Below are positions 19,961 to 33,648 of a DNA stretch of 64,000 nucleotides, one piece after another. A program made the position numbers and the translations under genes. This DNA is from Sepioteuthis lessoniana. Taxonomy: Eukaryota; Mollusca; Cephalopoda; Myopsida; Loliginidae. The notes under the pieces are model-generated. The model did no database searches. It saw only the letters and a list, made by a program, of their open reading frames with translations, and was not told where the DNA came from. The first letter of the stretch is position 1. Each line of letters begins with the position of its first letter. The stretch is taken from contig OY757947.1 in NCBI GenBank assembly GCA_963585895.1, forward strand, positions 37,107,450-37,171,449, read 5' to 3'.

Positions 19961-22520
19961 TTGAATGAATGCAATTGGGAAACTTTTGAATCTCCTCCTA
20001 CCCCTCTCAGATATGAGTTAAATACGATTATTATCGTCCTTCCATAGACATTCTTTTAGTATTTAATAAACCATGATTGTTATTTTATTATATTATAGGA
20101 AAAAACCATTGAGAAATATCACAATAACTTTTGAGTGGTAAACCGAGACGGATAGAACCCCCCTCTTTCATTCTTATGGAAGTTTGCAGTTGGTCATTTA
20201 AAAAATCCCCCGCTTCTCGTGGACGTTTGCAGTAGTCATTTCTTTGCAGTTAGTCATTCAAAGAAATCTCGCACATTATTAAACAAGATATCTTCAGGAA
20301 AATACCAATAAGGAATATCACAATCTGTTATGTGTTGGAAATTGGGGACGGATAGAAAAACATGCTCCCCGTCTTTCTCACACATTTCCGGTGGTCAGTT
20401 CTTTTCAGTTCGTTAAGCATTCAACAAAATCTCGTACACTATCGACGAAGATATTTTCAGGGTTAGCGAGGTCAGAAAATGCTAGTTGGAGAATTTATAG
20501 ATACTTCCCATGTACTTTTCGTTTGTTTGGAAGACCAATATCGATATTTACTTACGCAGTTCTTATTTCACGAAAAAAGCAGTTTATTGCAAAAAATCTT
20601 CGCATCGGGAGGGTACGTAATTGTATAAGTGTTAAATGACAGAACTGCATTTTTTGTGGGTGTCAGAGAATATTTTGTGTTGGATAATGTGGATGACAGA
20701 AAAAATCCCTCCAACGTTTTTTTCTCTAGTACAATACGTAATTTTAAACTGCATAAAAAATGAAGAAAATCATTGACACAAACTCTTATCACGATGGTTG
20801 AATGTTAGTATAACATATGTATGTAATTCTTTGGTAAACTAAAATAAAATGAAAGTAAATTTTTATAGGTGACACTTATAAGTAAGAGTACATTTAATTT
20901 TGTTTCGGACGATAAAGTTGTTTATTAAAATTGTTTATTTGTTGTTTTCATAGTTGATAAATATAAACAACGGATATACAATAGAAATATTGCCAAAAAA
21001 AACCCAAAAAAAACAAACAAACAAACAATTGAAATGAATAATGATTACACAGAGAATTGGTTATAATCCATATTTAACATTATACATTATTAGATAGTTG
21101 AGAAAATGTACTTACAAGTGAGTTGAAGTTCAATAAAGAATCGGATGTCCAAATAGCCGTCAAGCTGCTTTAGCAAATGAAGCCAGCAGTATTGTTTTCG
21201 TATTTATTGGATTCTTGGTAAAAAATATTATAATAAAAATCATTAAAATTAAGAAGTGACACAGTTTTTCTTTTTTCATTTAATTTAGAATATTTTATTT
21301 AAGAATTAAGTTTTTGTTTGAATTAAAAATGAAAAATTATTTTATTTTTGTTTTTGTTTTTAATTAATTTTTGCTTTCTTCATGAGACAACACAGAAACT
21401 AGTAAAGGAAGTTTATTGACACTTCCACCCAAAAGAAATGGCTAATTATTCAATTTTAATCATATGTGTCCTCAGAAATTTCACAAATGGTGAAATAACG
21501 TACAATATTTTTCTTCGTGGCAATTTTTAACTTGATTCATTTTTGTAACTTTATCGTCTAAGAATTTGGTTAATGAAGGAGACTAAAATTGAGGTTAAAC
21601 ATTTTTATTGGAGGTTTAAAATCGATTTAAAAATAATAAATAAATAACTTTGACTGATAAGTCTTTTTAGTGTGGTTTTTCATTAGAAAATATTTTTCAA
21701 CTGAGGCCCACCATAGAAATTGTTCCAAAGTCTTGGAATTTATGAAATTAACAATTTGCTGGTTTCTTCACGAACGAGTTCGATTCTCCTTAATTACCCC
21801 CATATCAATGAATTTGTGACACATCTGAGACAACGCTTAGTAAATTATTACTGCTGGCTTAATCAGCCCAGCCTGAAAACAAAATTATATTTTCTCCGAA
21901 ACAATCAATTCTACATTGATCTCAGTTCACGTATATTACGAAGTTGTGAGTCAGTAAATTTGGGTGACTATTCAATAATGTATATTTCGTGTTATATATT
22001 GCGTAAAACTAATTCTCTCTTATCACCTTCCATTTTAGTTGTTCTGCTGGCATATCGTTTACTGATCTTTCATTGTTTACGTTTATTGACGATGAAAATT
22101 ACAAACAAGTTATTTAATTTCTTGTCAACTTAATCGTCCAAAACAAATTTTAATGTCCTCGTATAGAATAATACTGCCTGTCAAAATTTACATTAATTTT
22201 CTTTTGTACTAGCTCGAAAAGAAGGTGGGGTTAATGTCCTCCTATCATCAAAGAAAATCTCCTCCTCTCAACATCTTCAAAGATCCAACAAGGCGTAGTT
22301 TTGTCACATGAGACTTATTTGAATATGTACCCTCCCAGAGATCCTGCCATTGATTTTCTTGTTTTTTTTTAATTTTCTTTTTGGGCAAAACATGAAATAT
22401 AATAAGAACTAGATGAATAATGATCAACATCTGCCTTCCGACCATCTGAACCATCTGAAAAGCACATGGGAAAGATTCCATCAGTCCTTCCCGCAATTTC
22501 ACTATCGTTTTCTAACACCC
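19961..22520. repeat. Block Y region of the left arm
   Basis: A non-coding block whose reverse complement occurs twice in the right arm (54560-56900 and 59870-62150) and once in a diverged direct form at 10400-11210. Contains poly-A/T runs and the phrase 'cgtatttattggattcttgg' common to the whole family. The 137-codon open frame at 21720-22133 has no protein motif and is not kept open in the paralogous copies. Confidence 0.7.
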
Positions 22521-23500
22521 CACCCAATATTTCCGAATAAAAATTGGTCTATTTTATACAAGATTCTTTTAATTACTAAAGAACTAAAAAGAACTGTCCA
22601 CCATAAACTTCTGTGGTAAAACAAACCATTAATGGGTTACTTTAATAAAATAAAAATGGACACAACATGGAGAGCTACAGAGAACGTCCAACATGTAAAA
22701 GGTTATGCAAAATGTCCCAGACCAAATGGAAGAAAATCGACACAATAAAACAAAATGCTAAAACGGCTTAGGAAACTAGCCCAAATTTTAAAGATCTCGA
22801 GATATATATATAAAAGAGGCGGGAAAATAGTAGAAATCACGTATAATACAAATATAATTTTTTTTGAAAAAAGGAGGATAATAGAGACCTGAATAGTTAC
22901 AAATACTTACGCCACTGTAGCATAAAGAGTGACCACCATCAGAAAAAGCAATCACCTAATTACAGAGCTCTCATCGAGAAACTAATATAATTGGAACTAG
23001 ATGATTGGCCATATTTTTAGCTGCTGTTAAAAGACCTACATTTAGTCGAAAGCTATCAAACAGTAGCAGAAACTAAACTGAAAGAACTTAGAAAAAAAGC
23101 AAAACATCCCATTTTAGATGATCGGAGCGATCAGGTTTCTATAGGATCACTTACCTATTAATAGCAATTCACGCTTTCAGTCAATATTATAAGTCAAACT
23201 TATTATTTTTAATGGGTAGAGAACTGAAAAGAGCCGCAAAAAATGTCGAGATTCAATTTGTGGGTTGAAAGCTGTGAATAGTAGCCCCAAATTATTTATT
23301 GTTCTGCACTCAATCAATAAAAACTTTTTACTGTTTTTCTACTTATTTTAGGCATATCTTGTATAGAGTAAATCTTTCTAAATATGTAAATGAACTCATC
23401 TTTATTTCCGTTTACTCACTGTTAGAGTATCATTGAATATACTAAGGCTAATATTGATTTTTGAGGGGAGTGGGGAATCGACTGAATATTCTCCCTTGCA
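22521..23500 (+). repeat. Single-copy version of the unit triplicated in the right arm
   Basis: 22900-23115 contains one copy of the 172-bp unit (reverse complement of 53417-53932) inside a block inverted relative to 53040-54290. On + it shows coding-like phrases (LRHCSIKSDHH, NYRALIEKL, ESYQTVAETKLKEL) broken by stops. The source protein is unknown to me. Confidence 0.55.
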
Positions 23501-23509
23501 CCAACTTAG

Positions 23510-24230
23510 CCTAGAAGTACAATCACCAAAATCCAATCTTTAATTAAAAACTTGGTCAAATGATTCTTAGAATATTATTCGACGAATTAACCAGAAAAGA
23601 AATATAATCGACCGAATAAATCATATATACAAAAATTATTTCCTTCGTTAAATCGAGTATAAGGCTCGAATCCCTTTTCGAGGGAGATGACTCGGTCTCT
23701 CTTTCTCTCTCTCTCTCACTCTCTGCGACTATTCGTGATCGTCGTCTGGATAAAAATGATATTTCGATCTTAAATTTGTTTCAGACAAAAGAGTTGACAA
23801 TAAAATAGTTTGTTGTTTTCCTATTTGATAAGTATAAATAATGAAAGTTTATTGCGACGAATAGTTTTCTTTTTAAAGTATGGATGATCAAAAGCATTAC
23901 CATTCGTGAGTAGGGCTGGGAGTGTCCAAAACGTTCCTCTATAAGTTTTTGTCTTGTCTCTTGAAGAAAGGAAAATTAGTTAAAAATAGAAAACTTTTTT
24001 TATCCTTTTTAATTCAAACAACAACTTCAGTCTTAAAGAAGATATTTAAATTACATTCTAAAAGGAAAAACGTCTCGCTTCTTAATTTTAGTATTTTTTA
24101 TTAAAATATTTTTCTACTAAGAATCCAATAAATACGAAAACAATACTGCTGGCTTCAACCGTCGAATCTTCATTGATCTTCAATTCACGTATATTAGCCA
24201 TTTTAACGTAAGTACTTTTTCTCAAACATC
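23510..24230 (+). repeat. Dispersed repeat block X, copy 3
   Basis: Same order as the other X copies: 'gattcttagaatatta', 'cgaccgaataaatca', 'ttcgttaaatcgag', CT microsatellite (23695-23730), 'gcgactattcgtgat', 'ctttttaaagtatggatgatcaaaa'. Inverted partners at 48760-49300 and 52390-52990. Confidence 0.75.
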
Positions 24231-25224
24231 TAATAATGTATAATGTTGAATATGGAGTATAACTAATTATCTGTAATCATTGTTCATTTCAGTTGTTTTG
24301 GTAAGTTTTTTTAGTGAACTTTCATTGTTTATGTTTATCGACTATGAAAACAACAAACTACTTTATTCATTGTCAACTTGATCGTCTAAAATAAATTTAA
24401 TTCCGCTTTTACAGATAAATGCCACCCATGTATGTTTACATTAGAATTATATAGAAACTTTAGGCTTATATTTAACCATGAAGATAAGATTTTGTTTCAG
24501 TGATTTTCTTCATTTTTTTTTATCTATTTAAAAATTACATATTTTACTAGGTAAGGAAAGTGATGGCGGTTTCTTCTCGTCCACAATCTTCTACATACAA
24601 CATCCTTAGACGCCTAAGAATGTGCAGTTTCGTCACTTAACACTTATAAAACTTAATACCCTCCTCATTAGAATGTTTTAACCATAAACGGTTTTTTTTT
24701 CTCGTGACAAATGCAATATGCTAAATAAGAACTAAATAAGTAAATATCGACATTTGTCTTTCAACTAAGCGAAAAGAACAAAAATAAATAGATAAATAAA
24801 TTCTCCAACCACAAAGACATCACACTTTCGTTGTCTGACCTTGCTAACCATGAAGACATATTGGTGGATAGTCTGCGAAATTTTTTGAATGACTAACAAA
24901 GTGCAAAAAACTAGCCACTGAAAACTTCCATGATAAAGAGGAGGGGCAGTTTTCTCTATGATAATAACTATGTTCGACTCCACTTATTCTTATCAGCTGT
25001 AATCGCTATGAATTCTGGTATAGCGCAGCAAATTATTGAATTATTCTTTCCCTTGGTGGTAGAAGCACCAAATTTGATGTACTTGTGCTCCAGAACCTGT
25101 TCTCCCAGAAAAGCATGTTACCCACGATAAAACCAAAATAGCCGCCATTGTTCAAGATAAGTCAATCCTGGTCGTCTGCTTATAATCAGATGACGGACTA
25201 ATATGAAAATGGATCAATGTTCAA
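24231..25224. repeat. First copy of a flank duplicated at 28270-28990
   Basis: 24590-25200 and 28270-28890 agree closely ('aatatcgacatttgt', 'cattggtggata/catattggtcgata', 'cgtctgcttataatcagatgacgg'). The inverted relative is 47230-47900. Non-coding. Defines a tandem duplication with RTE copy A between the two flanks. Confidence 0.75.
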
Positions 25225-28200
25225 TCCATGACCCTCTCTCGCCGGCCATCCCTATCGTTCATCGTTTCCAGCAGGTCCTCAGAGCTACATCCCGTATCCT
25301 CACAGAGCTGCTCTATACTGGTGCGAGCCGGTCGCCCTCGTTTTCTCGGCCATGTGATGGGGTCGATAGGAGTACATCACTAATGAGCTCGTCTCTACTT
25401 CTCCAGCAGTTTCCTGCATGTATGCTTCGTCTAACTTTAATAGTTTTCGTGATGAGTGGTAGGTGTCCGTATAGCTGCTGCTTTGTTGGGTATTTCCTCC
25501 AGGATTTGTTCAATATTGCTTGCAGCATTCTTGTGTAGTTACCGTCCAGATTTTTCTACATACGTTTAGTTATCGTCCATGTAGTGCATCCATATAGCAG
25601 TATCGACACGACCGCTGCTTGGAAGAAACTGCGCTTCATTTTATCGGTCATGTCTGACTTCTACATGACCGATTGCCAGTTGTAAGCTATCCATGCTTTT
25701 GCTAATCACGTGTCGATGTCTGTCTCAGTTGGTGAGACCCTGCTTCTAAGGTAGGTGAAATTGTCAACTAGTTTCAGAGTTACTGGTTAGTGTGGAAATG
25801 TCGCCTGTTGGATTAAAGCACATATATTCTGTTTTGTATGCATTGACATGGAGGCTGATGCCTGCAGCGGCTCATTCCAGACTATGCAGTAGGGTTTCGG
25901 CTTGGGTGGGTGCATTTTCCAGAAGCTCTATGTCATCGGCGTAGTCAGCATCGGTAATTGTTTTTGCAGGGTACCTTTTGCTTCTTTTCTTTTGTAAGCT
26001 TAAAACCGTTTTCTTTGATTTTATCAATCGATGTTCTAAGCACGTTGTCTAGACAGATGATAAAGAGGTTTGGGGCTAGTGTGTCTCCTTGTAGTACTCC
26101 TGTTACAATGTCCAAGTAGCCTGTGTCTCCATTCGGAGAATATACTTTAACGTTGGTATTTCTTGAGAGAATTATTATGCCTGCGACTTTTTCTTTTGAT
26201 AAGCAGTATACAAGTTGAATTTGCTCCATCTTCCCTCTGTGAATGGAATAAAAGGCCTTGGTGAAGTCAACAACTGTTATTGTCGCCTGTTGTTTTTTTG
26301 CCCGTACGCCTACAAGAATTCTACGGATAGTCAATATATGTGAGGACATGGATCTATTTCTCCGGAAGCCAGTTTGGTTCTTCCTAAGAATGTTGGCGAT
26401 TTTGGGTTCTATACGGTTGCGTAGTAGAACATTGTATATTTTGGCTGCTATGGATGTAAGTGTTATACTTCGGTAGATCTTGGCTAATCAGAGGTCAAAC
26501 CATTTTAGGGAAAGGGAGGATGCATTCCTTCAACCATCTGTTTATCAGGTTTTGATTATAAACTGTGTTGCAGTGTCGGAGCAGTATGTTATTGAATTGT
26601 CTGGTCTTCCATAATTCTGGAAGAATCTCATCAAGCCCTGCAGCTTTTGTATTTTTAATTTTTCTAAGTCCTGAGTCGAGTTCTCCCTGAGTAAACGGTC
26701 CTAGTTTGATGTCTAATTGCTTACAAATAATTCTCATGATTAGTTCATGAGTATCTTTCGGTGGGTTTCCTAGTAGATTCTCGAAATGCTCTTTCCACAG
26801 TTTTATTCATTCATGTTGGTTGGTAGCTTTCAGTTTAGCTTTGGCAGTGCTCTTCCTTCTATTCACTTCGTTTATTGTTTGCCATGCTATCCTAGATTGT
26901 CTATCTTCAACAGAGTTTCTAATCTTATCTATCTAATTTTCTATGTATTCTGTCTGTTATTTTATGCATATGTTGGCTTATTCATTTTGTGCTTTTTTTA
27001 ATGTCAGGGCATCTGTCTTAGTTGGGTTCTTCCTATTGCATTTGGTGGCAGTTTTCATGTCTGCACGTTTTTCTCTAACCGCAAATGTTTCTCATGGGAC
27101 TCTAGATTACTTCTTTTTTTTTCGAAGTGGGCGTTGACGAAATTTTCATAATTGTCATTCGGAGTATGTGTTTCTGTCATCTCCTGTAGTGCATCGAATT
27201 TGTTTTTTAATGCTACCACATATTTATTTTTAATATCCTTAATATTAATAAGAGCCCAGTCATAGTGTATAGTGGTCGTTATTCTGGTGGCTGTCTTTCG
27301 TAGATTCAGTATTATTTTTGCCGTGACATTTCGATGATCGGAGGATACACCCTCGAATGATGAGTAAGCCTCGCAATTCACTGCGCTATTTTTCCATTTC
27401 TTGTCTATAAAGACGTAGTCTATCTGTGCATAAGTATTGTTTGCGTATGTTAGGGTCAAAAATTTTCCCTCCCTTTTTTAAAAATTTGTATTATGGCATG
27501 TTAATCGATTTTCTATCATGAAATCTGTTAGACGTTGTCCATTTCTGTTTGACGAGTTGTGTAAGCTGTATTTGTGGTTTCCGTTCTTCCCTATTTGGGA
27601 CTTCATATCTCCACCAATGACGAGAACGTTGTGTTTCGTGATGCTACGCACCAGAGAGGACAGCTCATCGTTGAAGGTGATGAGTTAAGTTTCTTCACTA
27701 ACATTGGTAGGGTTGTATCAAGAGATGATTGTTGTATTGAGGTTGCCATTAAAAGTAGCTACCATCATCCTTGGGTGTATTTTCTCAATGCTATTTAGTG
27801 GTTTTAGGGCTCGTGGTCCTATAAGTATACCTACTCCTCCTATAGTTTTATTGACAGAGTTTTTCCATGCTGATGCAGTGGCTAGCGTCCATCCATTGCC
27901 GGTATAATGATATTTAATGTCCTTGCTATTTATCTGTGTTCTTGAATGCATATTATGTCTATGTTATGATCTATGGCAGATGAAGTAAGGTCAGGTAGTT
28001 GTCCTATTCTATTTAATGTTCTAACGTTAAATATTTCTATGTGTATTGTGTGTTTGCATTCTAGTAATTTTTGTTGTTTGAGCTCTGTAGCTGATTTTTC
28101 GAACACTGAGGCCAGGATCCCAACCTCAGCAAGACGCGCCTCGTTTTACCCGCCTGAAGAACGATGCGGTTTGAACATGTGGTTTGAGTGTGGCTCATGG

Positions 28201-28270
28201 TTTTCTTTCAGTGGCTGTTTTTATTCTCATCTACAGAAGCCACTCTTATAGATAAGCAGCAGTAGTTCCC
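25225..28270 (-). mobile_element. RTE-type LINE copy A, damaged
   Basis: Reading the minus strand: an endonuclease/exonuclease/phosphatase domain with TIGGVGILIGP (about 27850) and the catalytic VSSDHR (27331-27352); then KLGPFTQGELDSGLRKIK and AAGLDEILPELW (about 26640-26700); the reverse transcriptase with TITVVDFTKAF, GVLQGDTLAPNLFIICLD (26035-26270) and a YADD-like box near 25935-25950; and the C-terminal stretch with LNKSWR, ITKTIKV and RSRDELISD (25313-25528). Frameshifts and stops split it into at least six frames. The 3' end is cut at 25225, losing the last residues and the tail, together with about 130 bp of flank that copy B keeps. Non-autonomous relic. Confidence 0.85.
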
Positions 28271-29017
28271 CGATAAAACGTCCTCAGACGCCTAAAATAT
28301 GCAGTTTCGTCATTTCATACTTATAAAACTTCGTACTTTCCTCATTAGAATGTTTTAACCATAAACAGCTTTTCTTTTCGTTACAAATGCAATATGCTAA
28401 ATAAGAACTAAATAAGTAAATATCGACATTTGTTTTTCAACTAAGCGAAAAGAACAAAAAAACCTAAATTCTCCAACCACAAAGTCATCACACTTTCGTT
28501 GTCTGAACTTGCTAACCATGAAGACATATTGGTCGATAGTCTGCGAAATTTTTTGTATGACTAACGAAGTGCAAAAAACTGACCACTGAAAACTTCCACC
28601 AGAAAGAGGAGGGGCATTTCTCTCTATGATAATAAATACGTTCCACTATACATATTTTCATCGACTGTTATCGCTTTGAATTCGGCTATAATCCAGTAAA
28701 TTATTGAATTAACCTTTCACTTGGTGGTACGAGCAGCAGATTTGGTGTATTTGTGCTCCAGAACCTGTTCTCTCAGAAATGTATGTTACCCACGTTAAAA
28801 CCAAAAGGGTCACCATTGTTCAAGATAAGTCAATCTTGGTCGTCTGTTTATTATCAGATGACGGACTCATATAAAAATAGATCAATGTTCAATCTCATTC
28901 ATCACTATTTGTTATAACTGTAGGCTTTTTCGCTTGATTAATATTATAGATACCAATTAATGAAGTATTTATTTATCGTTAACAAAATGTGATGTTCAAG
29001 AAATATTACATAAATTC
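28271..29017. repeat. Second copy of the RTE flank
   Basis: Repeats 24590-25200 and continues with 28890-29015, which in reverse complement matches 47150-47260. It directly abuts the 5' end of RTE A at 28270, so the junction is that of a tandem duplication. Confidence 0.7.
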
Positions 29018-32000
29018 CTCATCTTGTTGTGCCATCAGCACGGATATCCTGACCCTCTCTCGCCACCCTTCCCTATCGTTCATAGCTCCCGGCAGGTCGT
29101 CAGGGCTATAACCCGTATCCTCTCAGATCTGCTGTACGTAGGTTCGAGCTGGTTACTCTGCTTTTGCTCTGCCATGTAAGGGTGTCCATTGGAGTTCATC
29201 CCTTATGAGCTCGTCCCTACTTCTCCAGCAGTGTCCTGCATGTCTGGTTCGTTTAATAGAGAGGTTCAAGCTAGTCACCCTGCTTTTGCTCGGTCATGTA
29301 CAGGGGGTCCATATGTGTACATCACTTTTGAGCTCGTCCCTACTTCTCCAGTAGTGTCCAGCATGTCTGGTTCGTGTAACTTTGATAGTTTTCGTGATGG
29401 TTGGTTGGTGGCCGTATAGCTGCTGCTTTGTGGGGTGTTGCCTCCAGGACTTGTTCAATATTGCTAGCAGAATTCTTGTATAGTTGCTGTCAAGCTTTTT
29501 CTCCATCCGTTTAATTAGAGTCCATGTAGTGCATCCATATAGCAGTATCGACACGACTGCTGCTTGGAAGAGATAGCGCTTTGTTTTGTTGGTCAGGTCT
29601 GACTTCCATATGACCAATTGCCTATTGATAGCAGTTCATGCCTTCGCTAGTCGCGTATCGATGTCTGTCTCGGTTGATGAAACACTGCTTCCTAGATAGG
29701 TGAACTTGTCAACTAGTTTCACAGAGCTACCGTTTAGTGAGGAAATTTCACTTGTTTAATTAAAGCACATATATTCTGTCTTGTGTGCATTGACATGGAG
29801 GCTAATGCCTGCAGCGGCTCATTCCAGACTAAGCGCTAGGATTTCGGCTTGGGCTGCTGCATTTTCTGGAAGTGCTATGTCATTGGCGTAGTCGGCGTCG
29901 GTAAGTGTTTTTTACGGGGCAACTTCCGCTTCATTCTTTGTCAGCTTGAAACCATTTTTTTTTTATTTTATCAATCGATGTTCTAAGCACGTAGTCTAGA
30001 CAGATGATAAATAGGTATCGGGCTAGTCGAAGTAGTCTGTGTCTCAATCCGGAGAACGTACTTTCACTTTGGTGTTTCTATAGAGAATCATTATGGCTGC
30101 GACGGTTTCTTTTGGTAGGCCGTATGTGAGAAGAATTTGATCCATCTTCCCTCTGTGAATGGAAGAAAAGGCCTTCGTATAGTTGACAAATTATATTAAA
30201 GCCTGTAGGCTTTTGCCCGTACGCCTACAAGAATTCTACAGATAGTCAAAATTTGTGAGGTCGTGGATATATTTCTCTGGAAGCCATTTCGGTTCTTCCT
30301 AAGAATGTTGTCAATTCTGGGTTCTAGACAGTTGCGTAGTAAGGTGTTGTATATTTTGGCTGCTATGGATGTAAGTGTTATACCTCAGTAGTTCTTGGCT
30401 AATACGAGGTCACCCTTTTTAAGGAAAGGGGGAAGGGATCCCTTCATCCATCAGTCGTTCGGGTTTAGATTGTAAACTGCATTGCAGTGTCGGAGCAGTA
30501 TGTTGCGAATTGCCTGGTCTTCCATACTTCTGTGGGAATTTCATCAAACCCTGCGGCGTTTCTATTTTTAATTTTTCTAAGTAGTGAGTTGTGTTCTTCT
30601 AGATTAAACGGTCCTAGTTTGATGTCTAATTGCTTTCTAATAATTCTTGTGATTGGTTCATGTGTAACTTTCGGTGGGTTTCCTAGTAGATTCTCGAAAT
30701 GCTGTTTCCACAGTTTTATTCGTTCATGCAAGTTGGTAGCTTTCAGTTTAGCTTTGGTTGTGCTATTCCTTCTGCTCAGTTCGTTTATTGTTTGCTACAC
30801 AATCCTAGATTGTCTCTCTTCAGCAGAGTCTCTAATCTTATCTATCTGATTTTTTATGTATTCTGTCTGTTCTTTTAGGTATATGTTGGCTTATTCATTT
30901 TGTGCTTTTTTTAGTTTCAGGGCATTTATGTTAGTTGGGTTCTTCCTATTGCATTTGGAGGCAATTTTCACGTCTGTACGTTTTTCTGTAACTGCTAATG
31001 TCTCCCATGGGACACTAGATTTAGTTCTATGTTTTGTTGGTATGTATTTAGCTGCTGCTTCTAAGTGGGTATTGACGAAATTCTCGTATTCGTCATTCGC
31101 ATGAATGTGTCTCTGTCTTCTCCTGTTGTGCATCGATTTTGTTTTTTAATGTTATCATATATTTGTCTTGTTATTATTATCCTTGTTATTAAGCAGGTCC
31201 AAATCATAGCGTATTGTGGTCGTTGTTCGGGTGACATTCTTTCGTAGGCTCAGTTTTATTTTTTTCGTGACAATTCGGTGATCGGAGGACACACCCTCGA
31301 ATGAGGAGTAAGCCTCGCAATTCACTGCGCTATTTTTCCATTTCTTGTTTGTAACGACGTAGTCTATCTGTACTTTAGTATTATTTGCGTATGTGTTGGT
31401 CCATAGTTTTCCCCCCTTTTTTGAAAGTTTCCATTGGGGCATGTGAATCTTTTTTCTATCGTGAAATCAGTTAGATGTTGTCCATTTCTGTGAGACGAGT
31501 TGTGTTGGCTGTATTTGTGGTTTCCGTTTCTCCCTATTTGGGCATTCATGTCTCCGCCAATGACGAGAACGTTGTGTTTCGGGATGCTATGAACAAGAGA
31601 GGAGAGCTCATCGTTGAAGGCGATAAGTTCAGTTTCTTCACTAACCTTGGTAGGGCGGTAGCAGGAGAAAATTGTTGCACTGAGGTTGCCACTAAATATA
31701 GTTACCATCATCCTAGGGTGTATTTTCTCTATGCTATTTAGTGACTTTAAGGCTTGTGATCCTATAAGTATACCTCCTCCATGCTGATGTAGTGGCTAGC
31801 GTCCATTCATTGCCGGTATCGTAATATTTAATATCCTCACAATGTTTGAATCTGTGTTCTTGAATCCATATTATGTCTATGTTATGATCTATGGCAGATG
31901 CAGTAAGCTCCGGTAGTTGTCGTTTTCTATTTAAGGTTCTAACGTTAAATGTTGCTATTTGTATTGTGCGTTTTCATTTTAGTAATTTTTGCTATTTGAG

Positions 32001-32212
32001 CTCTGTACCTGATTTGTTGAACACTGAGGCCAGGACTCCAACCTCATCAGGACGCATCCTTTTTTTTACCCGCACGAAGTGGAATGGGGTTTGGACATGT
32101 GGTTTGATTGTGGGTCATGGTTATCTTCCAATGGCTGTTTTTCTTTTCATCTATAGAAACCACTCTTATAGATGAGCAGCAGTAGTTCCCCGATCGAACT
32201 ATAGGGTTCTTG
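29018..32212 (-). mobile_element. RTE-type LINE copy B, damaged
   Basis: Minus strand, 5' end at 32212 ('tagttcgatcgggg', the same start as copy C). The endonuclease domain contains VLVIGGDMNAQIG (31530-31570) and VSSDHR (31274-31296). Then KLGPFNLEEHNS...AAGFDEIP (30465-30731), degenerate RT sequence, and the C-terminus with WKSDLTNKTKR, LNKSWRQHP and RTRHAGHYWRSRDEL (29294-29617). A 122-bp direct duplication (29141-29385) lies within the C-terminal region. Many frameshifts. The 3' tail near 29018 retains 'catcttgttgtgcc', the complement of the usual GGCACGACATGATG end. Mirror partner: copy C. Confidence 0.85.
29141..29385. repeat. 122-bp tandem duplication inside RTE B
   Basis: 'ggttcgagctggttact' (29141) and 'ggttcaagctagtcacc' (29263) begin two copies, both running through 'gagctcgtccctacttctcc' and 'catgtctggttcgt'. 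Absent from copies A, C and D. Confidence 0.75.
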
Positions 32213-33390
32213 GGTTCTTATAGTGTTAGTTTCTTTGACCAGGTTGATTATCAGTTTCATTTTACGGTAAAATTACCTTTACATATAAGGCACAGATATT
32301 GTACAGCGGTGTTTTACAAAGAAAATACAATTTTTTTTACATAAAACCATTCATGTATTTTAAATGATAGTATTGTGAAAGACAGTATGATTTTACCGAC
32401 CAGTTTTTGACTCTTGTCTTTGGGTGGAAAATAGGCCTTCTTTCCTAGCTTGGTTTATCATATTCTCTCTCTTGTAATTTTATGGACTTAAATAGAAGTT
32501 GGTAAGGCACCTGCTTTGAATGGAGAGGGGAGGAGGAGGCTCATTTAGGTATTCGTTTCTACCTTATCTTTGTTTTTTTTTTTTTAGGGGGCTTTCTTTC
32601 TTTATTTAGGCTGAATATTCTACTCTAGTATGGAGGTCTGTAAATAATTCTTCCCAAGTTTTTTATTTTAACTAAGAATTGTATTTTCGTTGTAAAATCT
32701 TTATATATATATATATATATATATATAACAAACACGCATAAATTATATTGATATCATTTTAGAGTGTTTAGATCTATCAATCTAACTATCTACCTCAGCA
32801 TGTTCACATTAATATATCTTAATCTGTTCGCATCTATTAACATATCCTCTCAATGTTTAGCATTGAAAGCTTTTTTCCAATTTTATTAGACGACCATCTT
32901 GAAAAATAGCAGTCTTTTCCTTCCACATGAGTAACGAAATTTTGTGAGAGAATGGGTCCCGGGGCACATGTATGGCAAATATAGAGGTTGTAACATTAAG
33001 TGAAAGATTATCATGGGATACTGACTTAATCTGCTCAACTAGGAGCTGGTCTAATATGTTGACGTCAAAAGTTGATTTAAAATCAATTTGTTATGAGCAT
33101 GTGTATCTTATAGTGGTTTATGAACAGAAGGAGAAAGAGAGACTCTATATCAGATTTCTCTTTCTTTTTTAATACGCTACATGCAAACTTAAACGTAAGA
33201 TAGTTTCCTGTTCTATTTTGAGTAATAGAACCCATTTCAATTCAAATTTGATACCCCCCACAAAAAAAAACAAAAAACGATAAAATATTTTTCAAAATTT
33301 GCTAAAACTTCCTTTTTGAAATATATGACTTTCTATGAACTGTATTTCTTTATTACTTTTCCATCTCTTAATTGATAGTTTTCTCTTGTT
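32213..33390. repeat. Left-arm segment between RTE B and ZNF3
   Basis: Non-coding, inverted relative of 41790-43080 (for example 'gagctggt.taatatgttgacgtcaaaagt' with 42085-42140). Contains a (TA)n run at 32700-32727 and poly-T at 32570-32585. Confidence 0.75.
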
Positions 33391-33392
33391 TT

Positions 33393-33413
33393 ATCGATTA
33401 CAGATTTTTAATC
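33393..33413 (+). promoter_or_regulatory. Putative 3' splice site upstream of ZNF3
   Basis: CTTGTTTTATCGATTACAG, then AT. Conserved with the sites upstream of ZNF2, ZNF4 and ZNF5, while the nearby bases vary more. Confidence 0.4.
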
Positions 33414-33648
33414 AGGAGAAGTTCTTAACTTTGGACACAGTATTTTCTTGATGAGCAGGATTTTCAGAGAAATCCCATCTGAAACGAAGATTTGAATATT
33501 TACAATGATAAGTTATATTCTTTTGAAGGAAAGATGTTTTGTTTTTTTTTTTCCATAATTTGGTGGCGTCTTTGCAGATAAATACTGAGGAGAAATATTT
33601 TGTAAAACAGCTTGGTCTTCTTATCCGGGTGAGAAATTCTAATGAAAT

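Noticed and set aside
21720-22133. 137-codon open frame
   Set aside because: Not kept open in the paralogous copies at 55200-55500 and 60350-60650; no motif.
25203-25538. 111-codon + strand frame at 25.2 kb
   Set aside because: Antisense of the RTE C-terminal region. The same antisense reading appears over each RTE copy.
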